Below are positions 17,022 to 26,335 of a DNA stretch of 64,000 bases, piece by piece. Origin of the DNA: Sphingomonas sp. (lineage in GTDB: Bacteria; Pseudomonadota; Alphaproteobacteria; Sphingomonadales; Sphingomonadaceae); NCBI RefSeq assembly GCF_019635515.1, contig NZ_JAHBZI010000002.1, forward strand, positions 1,045,664-1,109,663, written 5' to 3'. The first letter of the stretch is position 1. Each line of letters starts with the position of its first letter. A model generated the notes under the pieces. The model did no database searches. It was not told the origin of the DNA and saw only the letters and a list, made by a program, of their open reading frames with translations. The translations under genes and the position numbers were made by a program.

Positions 17022-18812
17022 ATGCGCGACCGGAAGCCACTGCGCTCGCGCGCCTGGTTCGACAATCCCGACAATATCGACATGACCGCGCTCTATCTCG
17101 AGCGCTATCTCAACTACGGTCTGAGCCTGGAGGAGCTGCAATCGGGAAAGCCGATCATCGGCATCGCCCAGACCGGATCCGATCTGTCCCCCTGCAACCG
17201 CCACCATCTCGTCCTGGCCGAACGTGTGCGCGAAGGTATTCGCGACGCCGGCGGCATCGCCATCGAGTTTCCGGTCCATCCGATCCAGGAAACCGGCAAG
17301 CGTCCGACCGCCGGGCTCGACCGCAACCTTGCCTATCTCGGCCTGGTGGAGGTTCTTTACGGCTATCCGATCGATGGCGTCGTGCTGACGATCGGTTGCG
17401 ACAAGACGACGCCGGCCTGCCTGATGGCGGCGGCGACGGTGAACATCCCGGCGATCGCGCTTTCGGTCGGGCCGATGCTCAACGGCTGGCACAAGGGCGA
17501 GCGCACCGGATCGGGCACGATCGTGTGGAAGGCGCGCGAGATGCTCGCCGCCGGCACCATCGACCATGCCGAGTTCGTCCGCCTCGTCGCCTCCTCGGCG
17601 CCTTCGACGGGCTATTGCAACACCATGGGCACGGCGACGACGATGAACTCGCTGTGCGAGGCGCTGGGCATGTCGCTCCCGGGCAGCGCCGCCATCCCCG
17701 CGCCCTATCGCGACCGCCAGGAAGTGGCCTGGCGTTCTGGCAAGCGCATCGTCGAGATGGTGGCGGAGGATCTCAAGCCCTCCGACATCATGACCCGTGC
17801 CGCCTTCGACAACGCCATCCGCGTCAACAGCGCCATCGGCGGATCGACCAACGCGCCGATCCATATCGCGGCCATCGCCCGGCTGATCGGCGTCGATCTG
17901 CCGCTTCAGGCCTGGCAGGACCTGGGCGCCGACGTGCCGCTGCTCGTCAATCTCCAGCCCGCCGGCGAATATCTCGGCGAGGACTATTACCGCGCGGGCG
18001 GAGTCCCCGCCGTCGTCGCGCAGCTGATGTCGCGCGGGCTGATCGACGAGGGCGCCATCACCGCCAATGGCCGCAGCATCGGCGATAATTGCCGCGGCGC
18101 CGCGATCGAGGACGAGAAGGTCATCCGCCCGATCGAGGACCCGCTTCGCCCGGCCGCAGGCTTTGTGGTCCTGCGCGGAAACCTGTTCGACGCGGCGATC
18201 ATGAAGACCAGCGTGATCCCGGCTGAATTCCGCGAGCGCTACCTGTCCGACCTCGACGATCCCGATGCCTTCGAAGGTCCTGTCAGGGTGTTCGATGGCC
18301 CGGAGGATTATCACCGGCGCATCGACGATCCGTCGCTGGGGATCACGCCGGAGACCTTGCTGATCATGCGTGGTGCCGGCCCGGTCGGCTATCCCGGCGC
18401 CGCCGAAGTCGTGAACATGCGGCCGCCGGACTATCTGATTGCCCAGGGCATCCACAGCCTGCCGTGTATCGGCGATGGCCGCCAGTCTGGCACCAGCGGC
18501 AGTCCCTCGATCCTCAACGCCGCGCCCGAAGCGGCGGCGATGGGTGGGCTGGCGCTGCTGCGCGACGGCGACCGCGTCCGTGTCGATCTCAGGGCCGGCA
18601 CCGCCGATGTGCTCGTCTCCGACGACGAACTTGCCGCGCGTCGCCGCGCGCTCGCGGCGCAGGGTGGCTTTCCGTATCCGGCTTCGCAGACTCCCTGGCA
18701 GGAGATCCAGCGCCGCCTGACCGGACAGGTGGATACCGGCGCGATCCTCGAGGGATCCGAGCAATATCAGCGCATCGCCCAGACCCGGGGTCTGCCGCGC
18801 GACAATCACTAA
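17022..18812 (+). CDS. IlvD/Edd-family sugar-acid dehydratase (probable L-arabinonate dehydratase)
   Basis: The 596-residue protein dehydrates an aldonic acid to a 2-keto-3-deoxy acid with a [2Fe-2S] cluster. Candidate cluster cysteines are C58 (DLSPCNRHH), C126 ([11 protein letters not shown]) and C199 ([14 protein letters not shown]). The C-terminal substrate motif [15 protein letters not shown] is intact. The [19 protein letters not shown] start and the length fit the pentonate dehydratase branch (arabonate/xylonate) rather than branched-chain amino acid IlvD. Neighbours (GH51, arabinose-type dehydrogenase, AraD1) favour L-arabinonate. Confidence 0.88.
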   Translation: MRDRKPLRSRAWFDNPDNIDMTALYLERYLNYGLSLEELQSGKPIIGIAQTGSDLSPCNRHHLVLAERVREGIRDAGGIAIEFPVHPIQETGKRPTAGLDRNLAYLGLVEVLYGYPIDGVVLTIGCDKTTPACLMAAATVNIPAIALSVGPMLNGWHKGERTGSGTIVWKAREMLAAGTIDHAEFVRLVASSAPSTGYCNTMGTATTMNSLCEALGMSLPGSAAIPAPYRDRQEVAWRSGKRIVEMVAEDLKPSDIMTRAAFDNAIRVNSAIGGSTNAPIHIAAIARLIGVDLPLQAWQDLGADVPLLVNLQPAGEYLGEDYYRAGGVPAVVAQLMSRGLIDEGAITANGRSIGDNCRGAAIEDEKVIRPIEDPLRPAAGFVVLRGNLFDAAIMKTSVIPAEFRERYLSDLDDPDAFEGPVRVFDGPEDYHRRIDDPSLGITPETLLIMRGAGPVGYPGAAEVVNMRPPDYLIAQGIHSLPCIGDGRQSGTSGSPSILNAAPEAAAMGGLALLRDGDRVRVDLRAGTADVLVSDDELAARRRALAAQGGFPYPASQTPWQEIQRRLTGQVDTGAILEGSEQYQRIAQTRGLPRDNH

Positions 18813-18823
18813 GGGGGAATGGG

Positions 18824-20401
18824 ATGATGAAGGCGATGTTCCTGGCCGGAGCGGCACTCGCGCTACAGGCGATGCCGGCGTCGGCACAGGTCACCAGGGT
18901 GACGATCGACGCGAACAAGCCCGGTCCCCGCATCGACCGCAACATCTTCGGCCAGTTCGCCGAGCATCTCGGCACCGGCATCTATGGCGGGGTCTGGGTG
19001 GGGCCGGATTCAAAAATCCCCAATGTTCGCGGCATCCGCAGCGACGTCGTCACGGCGCTGAGGGCAATCAAGGTGCCGAACGTCCGCTGGCCCGGCGGCT
19101 GCTTCGCAGATGAATATCACTGGCGCGATGGGATCGGCGATCCCGGGAAGCGGCGTGTGACCGTCAATTCCAACTGGGGTGGCGCGATCGAGGACAATCG
19201 CTTCGGCACCCACGAGTTCTTCGACTTCGTCGAGCAGATCGGCTCGGAAGCCTATGTCTCGATCAACGTCGGCTCGGGAAGCTATAAGGAGGCCGCCGAC
19301 TGGGTCGCCTATATGACCGCCGACACCCGCAACTCCGCCGGACAGGAGCGCGCCGCCAACGGTCATAAGGAGCCGTGGAAGATCAAGTTCCTCGGTATCG
19401 GCAATGAGAGCTGGGGCTGTGGCGGCAATATGCGGCCCGAATATTATGCCGACGAGCTGAAACGCTACGCCCGCTTCACCCGCAACTATAATCCGGCGCA
19501 GCAGGGCGATGCCAATCCCGAGGCGATGCAACGTGTGGCGGTCGGCCCGAGTGACGATGATACGAGCTACACTGAGGGGGTGATGAAGGCCTGGAAGGGC
19601 CGCGACTGGAGCTGGGGCATGGAGGGGCTGTCGCTCCACAGCTACACGGTGGTGAAATGGCCGCCGGCCTATGATTCGGTCGATTTCGGTGAAAAGGAAT
19701 ATGCCGAGCTGATCCAGTCGACGCTACGCATGGACGGGCGGATCAGGGCTCATTCGGCGATCATGGACAAATATGATCCCGAGAAGAAGGTGCCGCTGAT
19801 CATCGACGAATGGGGCGTGTGGCTGGCCAAGCTGCCTGGCTCGACCGAGGGTTTCCTGCAGCAGCAGAACTCGCTCCGCGACGGCATCATCGCCGCGCTC
19901 AACTTCAACATCTTCGCGCGCCATGCCGATCGCGTGCGCGGCGCCAACATCGCGCAGATGGTCAACGTCCTCCAGGCGATGATCCTGACCGACGGGCCGA
20001 AGATGGTGCTGACGCCGACCTATTACGTCCACAAGATGTATCTGCCCTTCCAGGACGCGACGCTGATCCCCGTAACCTTCGATACCGGCGAATATCGCCA
20101 GGGCGATGTGGTCCTGCCCCGAGTCGACGCCGTCGCCGTGCGCGCGACCGACGGCAAATTGTGGCTAGCCGCTGTCAATCTCGATCCGGCCAGGCCGGCC
20201 GCGTTGCAGCTCAACATTCCGGGCGTGAAGGTGCGCCGCGCCGCCGGCGAAGTGCTGAGCGGGCCGCGCGTCAACAGCCTCAACAGCTTCGAGGCGCCAG
20301 ACACGATTGTGCCCAAGCCGATCGCGGCGAAGGCGGACAAGGGCGGCGTGTCGGTCGATCTGCCCGCCAAATCGGTAGTGATGCTGGCGCTGGAGCAGTG
20401 A
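18824..20401 (+). CDS. Exported GH51 alpha-L-arabinofuranosidase
   Basis: The 525-residue protein has a signal peptide ending near ASAQ. It releases terminal alpha-L-arabinofuranose from arabinan or arabinoxylan side chains. GH51 signatures are the N-terminal GQFAEHLGTGIYGGVWVG, the acid/base Glu in FLGIGNESWGCGG (E195) and the nucleophile in LIIDEWGVW (E329), followed by a C-terminal beta-sandwich. The start has GGGGGA a few bases upstream. It ends 4 bp before the convergent stop of the sugar dehydrogenase gene. Its product is the predicted substrate of the flanking arabinose-oxidising enzymes. Confidence 0.94.
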   Translation: MMKAMFLAGAALALQAMPASAQVTRVTIDANKPGPRIDRNIFGQFAEHLGTGIYGGVWVGPDSKIPNVRGIRSDVVTALRAIKVPNVRWPGGCFADEYHWRDGIGDPGKRRVTVNSNWGGAIEDNRFGTHEFFDFVEQIGSEAYVSINVGSGSYKEAADWVAYMTADTRNSAGQERAANGHKEPWKIKFLGIGNESWGCGGNMRPEYYADELKRYARFTRNYNPAQQGDANPEAMQRVAVGPSDDDTSYTEGVMKAWKGRDWSWGMEGLSLHSYTVVKWPPAYDSVDFGEKEYAELIQSTLRMDGRIRAHSAIMDKYDPEKKVPLIIDEWGVWLAKLPGSTEGFLQQQNSLRDGIIAALNFNIFARHADRVRGANIAQMVNVLQAMILTDGPKMVLTPTYYVHKMYLPFQDATLIPVTFDTGEYRQGDVVLPRVDAVAVRATDGKLWLAAVNLDPARPAALQLNIPGVKVRRAAGEVLSGPRVNSLNSFEAPDTIVPKPIAAKADKGGVSVDLPAKSVVMLALEQ

Positions 20402-20404
20402 ACT

Positions 20405-21334
20405 CTATTCGATGAAGGGCTCGGCGCGGCAGACCGTGCCGCGCCGTAGCGCTTCCGTGACCAGCCGCAGCGGCTCGCTGTCGACGTCGCTGCGGCCGCT
20501 GCGAATCAATTCGGCGAAGCGCGCATAGACCAGCGCATATTCGCGGTCCTCGCCGTGCCGCGTCGCATCCGGCAGCGTCAGCACCGCGGCGCCCTTTTGG
20601 AGTAGCAGGCGGCCAGCGTCGGTCTCGACCGCTATGTCCCAGGTCTGGGAACCGGTCTGCAGGAAATCCATGTCCATCGCGATCTCGGCATCGCCGGCAT
20701 CGCGCATCGAAAGACGGCCGGCGATCGGCGCCTCGCGATTCTCGGGCACTGCCAGCTCGGCCTCGATCAGGCGCAGCGGACCGGGCAGGATGCGGGTGGC
20801 GATCGACAGGGCATTGATGCCGGGGTCGAACACGCCGAGTCCGCCCGCCCGGAAAATCCAGTCCTGACCGGGATGCCAGATGCGCACATCTTCGCGCCAG
20901 CTGATCGAGACGCGCAGTATCCGGCGGCCCGTCAGCCAGGCCCGGGCCGGCTCGACTCCGGCGGCGAAGCGCGAATGCCAGGCGGCGAACAAGGTGACAC
21001 CGGCCGCGGACGCGCGCGCCTCCAGCGCCGCGACTTCGGATAGTGTGGCCGCGGGAGGCTTTTCCAGAAGGACGTGCAGGCCGGCGGCAAGCGCGGCATC
21101 GGCAAGGCGGTAACGGACCTGGGGCGGGGTGCACACCGCCACCGCGTCGATCGCCAGGCCGCCTTCGAGCAGCGCTTCGAGGCCGGCGAAATGCGGTACG
21201 CCGGCATCGGCGCCACACGGATCGACCGTCGCTACGAGGCGGAAGCCGGGGTCGGCGGCGAGCGCCGGCAGATGCTGGTCGCGCGCGATCTTGCCGAGGC
21301 CGACAAGGGCAACGCGGATCGGCGCGCCGCTCAC
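20405..21334 (-). CDS. Gfo/Idh/MocA sugar dehydrogenase (D-galactose/L-arabinose 1-dehydrogenase type)
   Basis: The 309-residue protein has an N-terminal Rossmann domain (IRVALVGLGKIARDQHLPAL) and the Gfo motif LLEKPPAATL with the catalytic Lys, followed by the GLGVFDPGINALSIATRI region of the substrate domain. This branch oxidises D-galactose or L-arabinose at C1 to the aldonolactone. The start is a GTG overlapping the stop of the AraD1 gene (GTGA), so the two are translationally coupled. I see no lactonase gene in the window. Confidence 0.85.
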   Translation of the reverse strand: MSGAPIRVALVGLGKIARDQHLPALAADPGFRLVATVDPCGADAGVPHFAGLEALLEGGLAIDAVAVCTPPQVRYRLADAALAAGLHVLLEKPPAATLSEVAALEARASAAGVTLFAAWHSRFAAGVEPARAWLTGRRILRVSISWREDVRIWHPGQDWIFRAGGLGVFDPGINALSIATRILPGPLRLIEAELAVPENREAPIAGRLSMRDAGDAEIAMDMDFLQTGSQTWDIAVETDAGRLLLQKGAAVLTLPDATRHGEDREYALVYARFAELIRSGRSDVDSEPLRLVTEALRRGTVCRAEPFIE

Positions 21335-22323
21335 AGCCGGCCCACGCGCACGGGCTCGGCATCGGCGCGGGCGAGTCGATTGCGCAGCGGCAGCGCGAAG
21401 GGCGCCGCTTCGATCTCGAACAGGTCGCCCGGCCGGGTCTGCACGCCGTCGCTGAACGAGAGCGTGGCCGTCCCGAAGAAATGGACATGGACGTCGCCGG
21501 GGCGCCGGAACAGCGGATATTTGAAGTGATGCTGCTCGAGGTTGGCAATGCTGTGCGACATGTTGGCCTCGCCGGAGAGGAACGGCTTTTCCCACAGCAC
21601 CGCGCCGTCGCGCAGGATACGGCTGGTCCCGCGTACTTCACCCGGCAGGTCGCCGACCAGCAGCTCCGCGCCCAGCGCAGCCTGGCGGAGCTTCGAATGC
21701 GCCAGCCATAGATAATTGTGGCGCTCGGTGACATGGTCGCTGAACTCGTTGGCGAGACAGAAGCCGAGACGCCATGGCGTGCCATCGGGTCCGATCAGAT
21801 AGATGCCGGCAAGCTCGGGTTCCTCACCGCCGTCTCGGGCGAAGGCGGGCATGGTGAGCGCGTCCCCCGGCCCGACAAGGTGCGTGCCGTCGCCCTTGTA
21901 GAACCATTCGGGCTGCTGCCCCACTTCGTCCGGCCGCGGCTTGCCGCCCTCGACTCCTTCCAGGAACATCCGCATCGAATCGGTTAGCGTCTCGCCCGCC
22001 GCGGCGGCCTTGTGCATCGCGTCGCGACCTTCCGCCGAGCCGAGATGGGTGAGCCCGGTGCCTGTCAGCCAGACATGTGCCGGGTCGGGATGATCGACAG
22101 GTGCCATCAGGCGCCCGGCCGCCAGTTCCTCGGCGATGTTCACTGGCGGTCCGGCTCCCGCCTCGCACACCATGGTGGCGAGATCCGTGCCCCTTTCGAT
22201 GGCCGCCGTGGCCACGCTATGTACGGAGTCGAACCCGGGCACGACGCGGGACTGGCCGTCTCCTCCGACCGCGATGAGCCGGCGTACACCCTCCGGGGAT
22301 CGGTTCTGAAGCAATTTGAGCAT
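21331..22323 (-). CDS. AraD1/GguC-family FAH-fold protein (probable L-2-keto-3-deoxyarabonate dehydratase)
   Basis: The 330-residue protein belongs to the fumarylacetoacetate-hydrolase fold group called AraD1/GguC. Landmarks are PVDHPDPAHVWLTGTGLTHLGS, PEWFYKGDGTHLVGPGD, the metal-site-like EEPELAGIYLI and NEFSDHVTERHNYLWLAHSKLR. Members replace the DHDPS-like AraD enzyme, converting L-KDA to alpha-ketoglutarate semialdehyde. It is first in a two-gene minus-strand operon and divergent from a GntR gene. Function is inferred from family and context; semialdehyde dehydrogenase is absent from the window. Confidence 0.82.
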   Translation of the reverse strand: MLKLLQNRSPEGVRRLIAVGGDGQSRVVPGFDSVHSVATAAIERGTDLATMVCEAGAGPPVNIAEELAAGRLMAPVDHPDPAHVWLTGTGLTHLGSAEGRDAMHKAAAAGETLTDSMRMFLEGVEGGKPRPDEVGQQPEWFYKGDGTHLVGPGDALTMPAFARDGGEEPELAGIYLIGPDGTPWRLGFCLANEFSDHVTERHNYLWLAHSKLRQAALGAELLVGDLPGEVRGTSRILRDGAVLWEKPFLSGEANMSHSIANLEQHHFKYPLFRRPGDVHVHFFGTATLSFSDGVQTRPGDLFEIEAAPFALPLRNRLARADAEPVRVGRL

Positions 22324-22338
22324 GGTTCATCCGACGAT

Positions 22339-22366
22339 TAATTCCTATGAATTAGTCTGACATAAT
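22339..22366. promoter_or_regulatory. Candidate GntR/FadR-type operator
   Basis: Two overlapping inverted repeats occupy the divergent spacer: TAATTC-CTAT-GAATTA (22339-22354) and ATTAGTCTGACATAAT (22351-22366). The second contains the GT-NNN-AC core typical of FadR-subfamily GntR regulators with AT-rich flanks. They lie 15-43 bp upstream of the araD1-type gene and about 80-110 bp upstream of the GntR gene. Confidence 0.5.
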
Positions 22367-22448
22367 CAGGAAGGAAACCGCCATTTGGTCGAGTTGCTAC
22401 GGTCGTCGGTCCAGCCTAAGCAACTGCGTCAACCGCGAGGCGAATATC

Positions 22449-23210
22449 TTGAGGACGGAAGGACTGCCCGCCGAGCCCGATGCGGACGGCGAACGCCGGG
22501 AACGCAGCACCGGCCGCCGGCTTCGCGGCGCCGTCGCCCATCATCTCGGCCGCGCGATTGTCAGCGGCGCCATCAAGCCGGGCGAACGGCTGACCGGCGA
22601 GATCGCGAATGCCGCGGCGTTGGACGTGTCGCGCAGCGCCTATCGCGAGGCTATACAGATGCTCGTCGCCAAGGGCCTGGTCGAGAGCCGCACCAAAGCC
22701 GGGACGCGCGTGCGGCCGCGCGACCGCTGGAATCTGTTGGATCCCGATGTCCTTGCCTGGGCGTTCTCGGGGGAGCCCGATTTGGCATTCATCCGCGATC
22801 TATTCGAGTTGCGGGCGATCGTGGAGCCGGCTGCGGTCCGCCTCGCCGCCGCACGTCGGGACAAGGCCGATATCCACGCCTTGCGCGCGGCCTTGGCTAA
22901 GATGCGGCGCCACACGCTCGCTACGGAAGCGGGCCAGGCCGCCGACCGTGAGTTCCACGACGCGCTTCTTCAGGCCACGCATAATCACGCGTTGATCACG
23001 TTGAGCGCGAGCATCGGCGCGGCGGTCAACTGGACCACGAGGTTCAAGCAGCGGACGAAGGCGCTGCCGCGCGATCCAGTTCCCGACCATGCGCGTGTCA
23101 GCGAGGCAATCGCGGCGGGGGATCAGGACGCGGCGGAAGCGGCGATGCGCACTCTGATCGATCTTGCGTTCGAAGATACACGGCATTCCATGGACGAGGC
23201 GGGGTTCTAG
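22449..23210 (+). CDS. FadR-subfamily GntR transcriptional regulator
   Basis: The 253-residue protein has an N-terminal winged helix (IVSGAIKPGERLTGEIANAAALDVSRSAYREAIQMLVAKGLV, quoted in part: SRSAYREAIQML) and an all-helical FCD effector domain from about residue 110, with metal-binding-type positions in FIRDLFELRAIVEP, REFHDALLQATHNHAL and VPDHARVSEAIAAGD. The start is TTG with GAGG 8 bp upstream. It probably represses the arabinose genes it is divergent from and responds to a pathway acid. Confidence 0.9.
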   Translation: MRTEGLPAEPDADGERRERSTGRRLRGAVAHHLGRAIVSGAIKPGERLTGEIANAAALDVSRSAYREAIQMLVAKGLVESRTKAGTRVRPRDRWNLLDPDVLAWAFSGEPDLAFIRDLFELRAIVEPAAVRLAAARRDKADIHALRAALAKMRRHTLATEAGQAADREFHDALLQATHNHALITLSASIGAAVNWTTRFKQRTKALPRDPVPDHARVSEAIAAGDQDAAEAAMRTLIDLAFEDTRHSMDEAGF

Positions 23211-23279
23211 TTTTTGAGGCTATTGGCGACTCCGGCGCGCAATGCCTGGATCGGCCATCGGACGTTTCCGATTAATGGC

Positions 23280-25022
23280 TCACGGTAGAAACATCTTGGG
23301 CGGCGCACCGGCAGCAACGTCGCTGCCCGAGGCGACAAAGGCGAGAAGCGCATCCACCTTCGGGAGTTCGCATTCGAAGAAGAAGCGGCAAGCATGGCGC
23401 TTGCCGCCGGCGAAATCCTCGCCCCCGGCATCGAGCGCGCTGGCGGCCGCAGCCTGATCGAGCCAGAGCCAGGCGAGCACGACATGGCCGAACGCGGAAA
23501 GGAAGGGCGTTGCATTGTCGAAAGCGGTGCGGCTCTCGCGGCAACGCAACGCCTCTATCGTCGCGGCAACCGACTGCCAGGCGGTGGACAGAGCATCGGC
23601 ATGGGCCTCAAGTCCCGCCACACCGCGCGCGGCCTTGACCGACCGCATGATCCTGAGCGCGAGCAAAGGCAGCCCTGAACCGTCCTGGAGAATCTTGCGG
23701 CCGACAAGGTCGATCGCCTGAATGCCGGTGGTGCCCTCATGGATTGGATTGAGACGGTTGTCGCGCCACAGCTGCTCGACATCGAAATCGCGGGTGTAGC
23801 CATATCCGCCATGGATCTGGATGGCGATATCGTTGGCGGCCAGGCCATATTCGGACGGCCAGGTCTTTGCGACCGGCGTAAGCAAGCCAAGCAGCGCCGC
23901 GTCGTCGGCATCATGCTCGGCGGTGTCGACCAGCCTTGCGCAATAGAGGCACAGAGCCAGCGCGCCTTCGGCATAGACCTTTTGCTGGAGCAACATGCGA
24001 CGCACGTCAGGATGCTCGATGATCGCCACCGGAGGGCCGGAGCGCTGGCCGACGGGACGGCCTTGCAGGCGTTCGCGGGCATATTGGGCGGACAGCAAAT
24101 AGCTGCGATAGCCCAAAGCGGCGGCGCCGATGCCGACGCCGATCCGGGCCTCGTTCATCATCTGGAACATCTGGCGCAGGCCTTGGCCCGGCGCGCCGAC
24201 GAGCCAGCCGGTCGCGCCGCGTTGCTCGCCGAAGTTGAGCAGGCAATTGGCGGTGCCGCGATAGCCCATCTTGTGGTTGAGCCCGGCCACCGCCACGTCG
24301 TTGCGCGCGCCGTCGGGCAGGAATTTGGGGACGATGAACAGCGAAATACCGGCGGTGCCCTCGGGCAAGGTACCGTCCGTGAGCGGCACCTTGGCGAGGA
24401 CGAGGTGGACGATGTTCTCGCTGACGTCCTGGTCGCCGCCCGAGATCCACATCTTGTTGCCGGTCAGGCGATAGCGGCTGCCGAGCGCGTCCTCGCCGTC
24501 GGATACCGCCCGGGTGCGGACGTCGGCGAGGCTTGAGCCGGCCTGTGGCTCGGACAGGCACATCGTGCCGAACCAGCGGCCCTCGATCTCGGGCCGCGCG
24601 AACGCCTCGAACTGGGCGGCAGTGCCGAAGGCCGCGATCAGCCGCGCATTGGCGACGGTGAGCATCGGGTAGGCGGCGGTGGCGACATTGGCGGCGGCGA
24701 AAAAGGCGAAGGACGCGGCGCAGACGAGATAGGGCAGGCCCAGCCCGCCCTGCCGCTCGGAGAAGCCAGCCGAGAAAAGACCGAGTTCGGCATATTGGGT
24801 CAGCGCCTCGCCGATCGCGGGGCAGATATGCACCTGGCCCGCATCGTCAAGCCGCGGCTCTTCGACATCGCCGCGTTTGTAATGAGTCAGGAACGTATCC
24901 GCCGCCAGCTTCTCGGACAGGTCGAGGATCGCGTCGACCGTCTCGCGGTCGGCCAGCGCCTCGACCTTGAGCCAGTCGTGGAGCAGGAAATCGATGTCGC
25001 GGCGGGAAAGCAGACCGCTCAT
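23280..25022 (-). CDS. Acyl-CoA dehydrogenase, long (about 580-residue) type
   Basis: This FAD enzyme introduces an alpha,beta double bond into an acyl-CoA. The 580 residues include the FAD-contact block GTMCLSEPQAGSSLADVRTRA, KMWISGGDQD, and the active-site segment IHGGYGYTRDFDVEQLWRD followed by NPIHEGTTGIQAIDLVGRK, whose Glu is the usual catalytic base. A C-terminal extra domain of about 110 residues follows, as in the AcdC-like branch. The ATG at 25022 overlaps the GH1 stop by 4 bp (ATGA); a longer in-frame extension into GH1 is rejected. It is the last gene of the six-gene operon headed by the TonB receptor at 32626. Confidence 0.92.
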   Translation of the reverse strand: MSGLLSRRDIDFLLHDWLKVEALADRETVDAILDLSEKLAADTFLTHYKRGDVEEPRLDDAGQVHICPAIGEALTQYAELGLFSAGFSERQGGLGLPYLVCAASFAFFAAANVATAAYPMLTVANARLIAAFGTAAQFEAFARPEIEGRWFGTMCLSEPQAGSSLADVRTRAVSDGEDALGSRYRLTGNKMWISGGDQDVSENIVHLVLAKVPLTDGTLPEGTAGISLFIVPKFLPDGARNDVAVAGLNHKMGYRGTANCLLNFGEQRGATGWLVGAPGQGLRQMFQMMNEARIGVGIGAAALGYRSYLLSAQYARERLQGRPVGQRSGPPVAIIEHPDVRRMLLQQKVYAEGALALCLYCARLVDTAEHDADDAALLGLLTPVAKTWPSEYGLAANDIAIQIHGGYGYTRDFDVEQLWRDNRLNPIHEGTTGIQAIDLVGRKILQDGSGLPLLALRIMRSVKAARGVAGLEAHADALSTAWQSVAATIEALRCRESRTAFDNATPFLSAFGHVVLAWLWLDQAAAASALDAGGEDFAGGKRHACRFFFECELPKVDALLAFVASGSDVAAGAPPKMFLP

Positions 25023-26335
25023 CGCCGCTCGCGGATCAGCCGCGCGAAATGCCGCGCGCTGGGCTTGGGCGTGCGCACGAAGCTGTGGCGGTCGACCGAG
25101 ACCAGGCCGAAGCGCTGGCCATAGCCCTGGCTCCATTCGAAATTGTCGAGCAGCGACCAGTAGATGTAGCTTTTGACCGGAATGCCCTCGTCCTGGCATT
25201 TCTCGACCTCGGCGATGCTCGCGTCGAGCCAGGCGATGCGGCGGGCATCGTCGTCGGTGCCGATTCCGCTCTCGGTGACGTAGATCGGCTTGTTCGTCTT
25301 GCGCGCTGCGAGGCGTATCGCCCCACCGAGCGCTGGAGGATAATATTCGTAGCCCGCTCCCGTCATTTCCGCGCCTTCCGGCGCCGCCATCAGGCCCTTG
25401 GCGTCGACGCGAAAGCGGAAATAGGCCTGGACGCCGACGAAGTCGCTGGCGTTCACCGCGTCCCACCAGCGGCCGTAGAGCATGTCCTCGACGTCCGCCG
25501 CGACGCTGCCTTGGCCGACCGACTCGACCGGCTGGGTGGTGAGCGTCACGCCGACCGGGAAGTCGCCCGGACCGGCCTTGATCGCCTGATAGGCCTGGGC
25601 ATGGGCGGCGAGCAGATTGGCGTCGATCCGGTCGGGATCGGCGAACAGGATCGAGGAGAAAGCGGGCGAATTGGTCGCCCGCGCCGCCGCCGCGATCATC
25701 GTCACGCGCTTGGCGCGATATTCGGGCGTGGCAAGCCCGCGCAGGACCTTGATCAGCAGCTGGATATTGGCTTCGTTGAATGGTGAGGCCATGCCGATCC
25801 GGTCACCGAACGCGCGGGTGGCGCGGTCGCAATAGCGCGCGAACAGATCGGCGCTGTCGGCCACTTCCCAGCCACCGCGCATCGCGAACCAGCGCGGCAC
25901 CGTGAAGTGATTGTACGAGAGGATCGGCAAGAGCCCGTGCGCGCGGCACGCGTCGAGCACGCGCGAATAGTGATCGAGCGTGGCCTGCGAAAACTTGCCG
26001 GGCTCGGGCTCGATCCGCGCCCATTCGATTCCAAAGCGATAGCAGTTCAGCCCCAGCGACCTGGCGATCGCGAAGTCCTGCGCATAGCGGTGATAGCTGT
26101 CGCAGGCGTCGCCGGACGGTTCCTTGAACACCGTCTCGGGCAGTTGCTCGAGGAGCCAGCTGTCCGAATGGACATTATTGCCTTCGCTCTGGTGCGCCGA
26201 GATCGCGGCGCCCCACAGGAAGCCTCTCGGCATTGCCCGGCGGCGAGCAGCTTGGGCCGGTGCGGCGCCGATCGCGGTGGCCGCCGCCATTCCGGCAAGC
26301 ACGCCACGGCGGGTAGTGGTTCCGATATCAGCCAT
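25019..26335 (-). CDS. Tat/Sec-exported GH1 glycosidase (beta-glucosidase-like)
   Basis: The 438-residue retaining beta-glycosidase starts TTRRGVLAGMAAATAIGAAPA, a twin-arginine-like signal. GH1 motifs are FLWGAAISAHQSEG at the N-terminus, the acid/base in PFNEAN (E188; the usual form is TLNEP) and the nucleophile in YVTESGIG (E355; usually ITENG). The C-terminal SYIYWSLLDNFEWSQGYGQRFGL (in part SLLDNFEW) is conserved. The start at 26335 is supported by GAGGGA 5 bp upstream and overlaps the upstream ligase gene. Relaxed motifs suggest a specialised aglycone or sugar. Confidence 0.9.
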   Translation of the reverse strand: MADIGTTTRRGVLAGMAAATAIGAAPAQAARRRAMPRGFLWGAAISAHQSEGNNVHSDSWLLEQLPETVFKEPSGDACDSYHRYAQDFAIARSLGLNCYRFGIEWARIEPEPGKFSQATLDHYSRVLDACRAHGLLPILSYNHFTVPRWFAMRGGWEVADSADLFARYCDRATRAFGDRIGMASPFNEANIQLLIKVLRGLATPEYRAKRVTMIAAAARATNSPAFSSILFADPDRIDANLLAAHAQAYQAIKAGPGDFPVGVTLTTQPVESVGQGSVAADVEDMLYGRWWDAVNASDFVGVQAYFRFRVDAKGLMAAPEGAEMTGAGYEYYPPALGGAIRLAARKTNKPIYVTESGIGTDDDARRIAWLDASIAEVEKCQDEGIPVKSYIYWSLLDNFEWSQGYGQRFGLVSVDRHSFVRTPKPSARHFARLIRERR

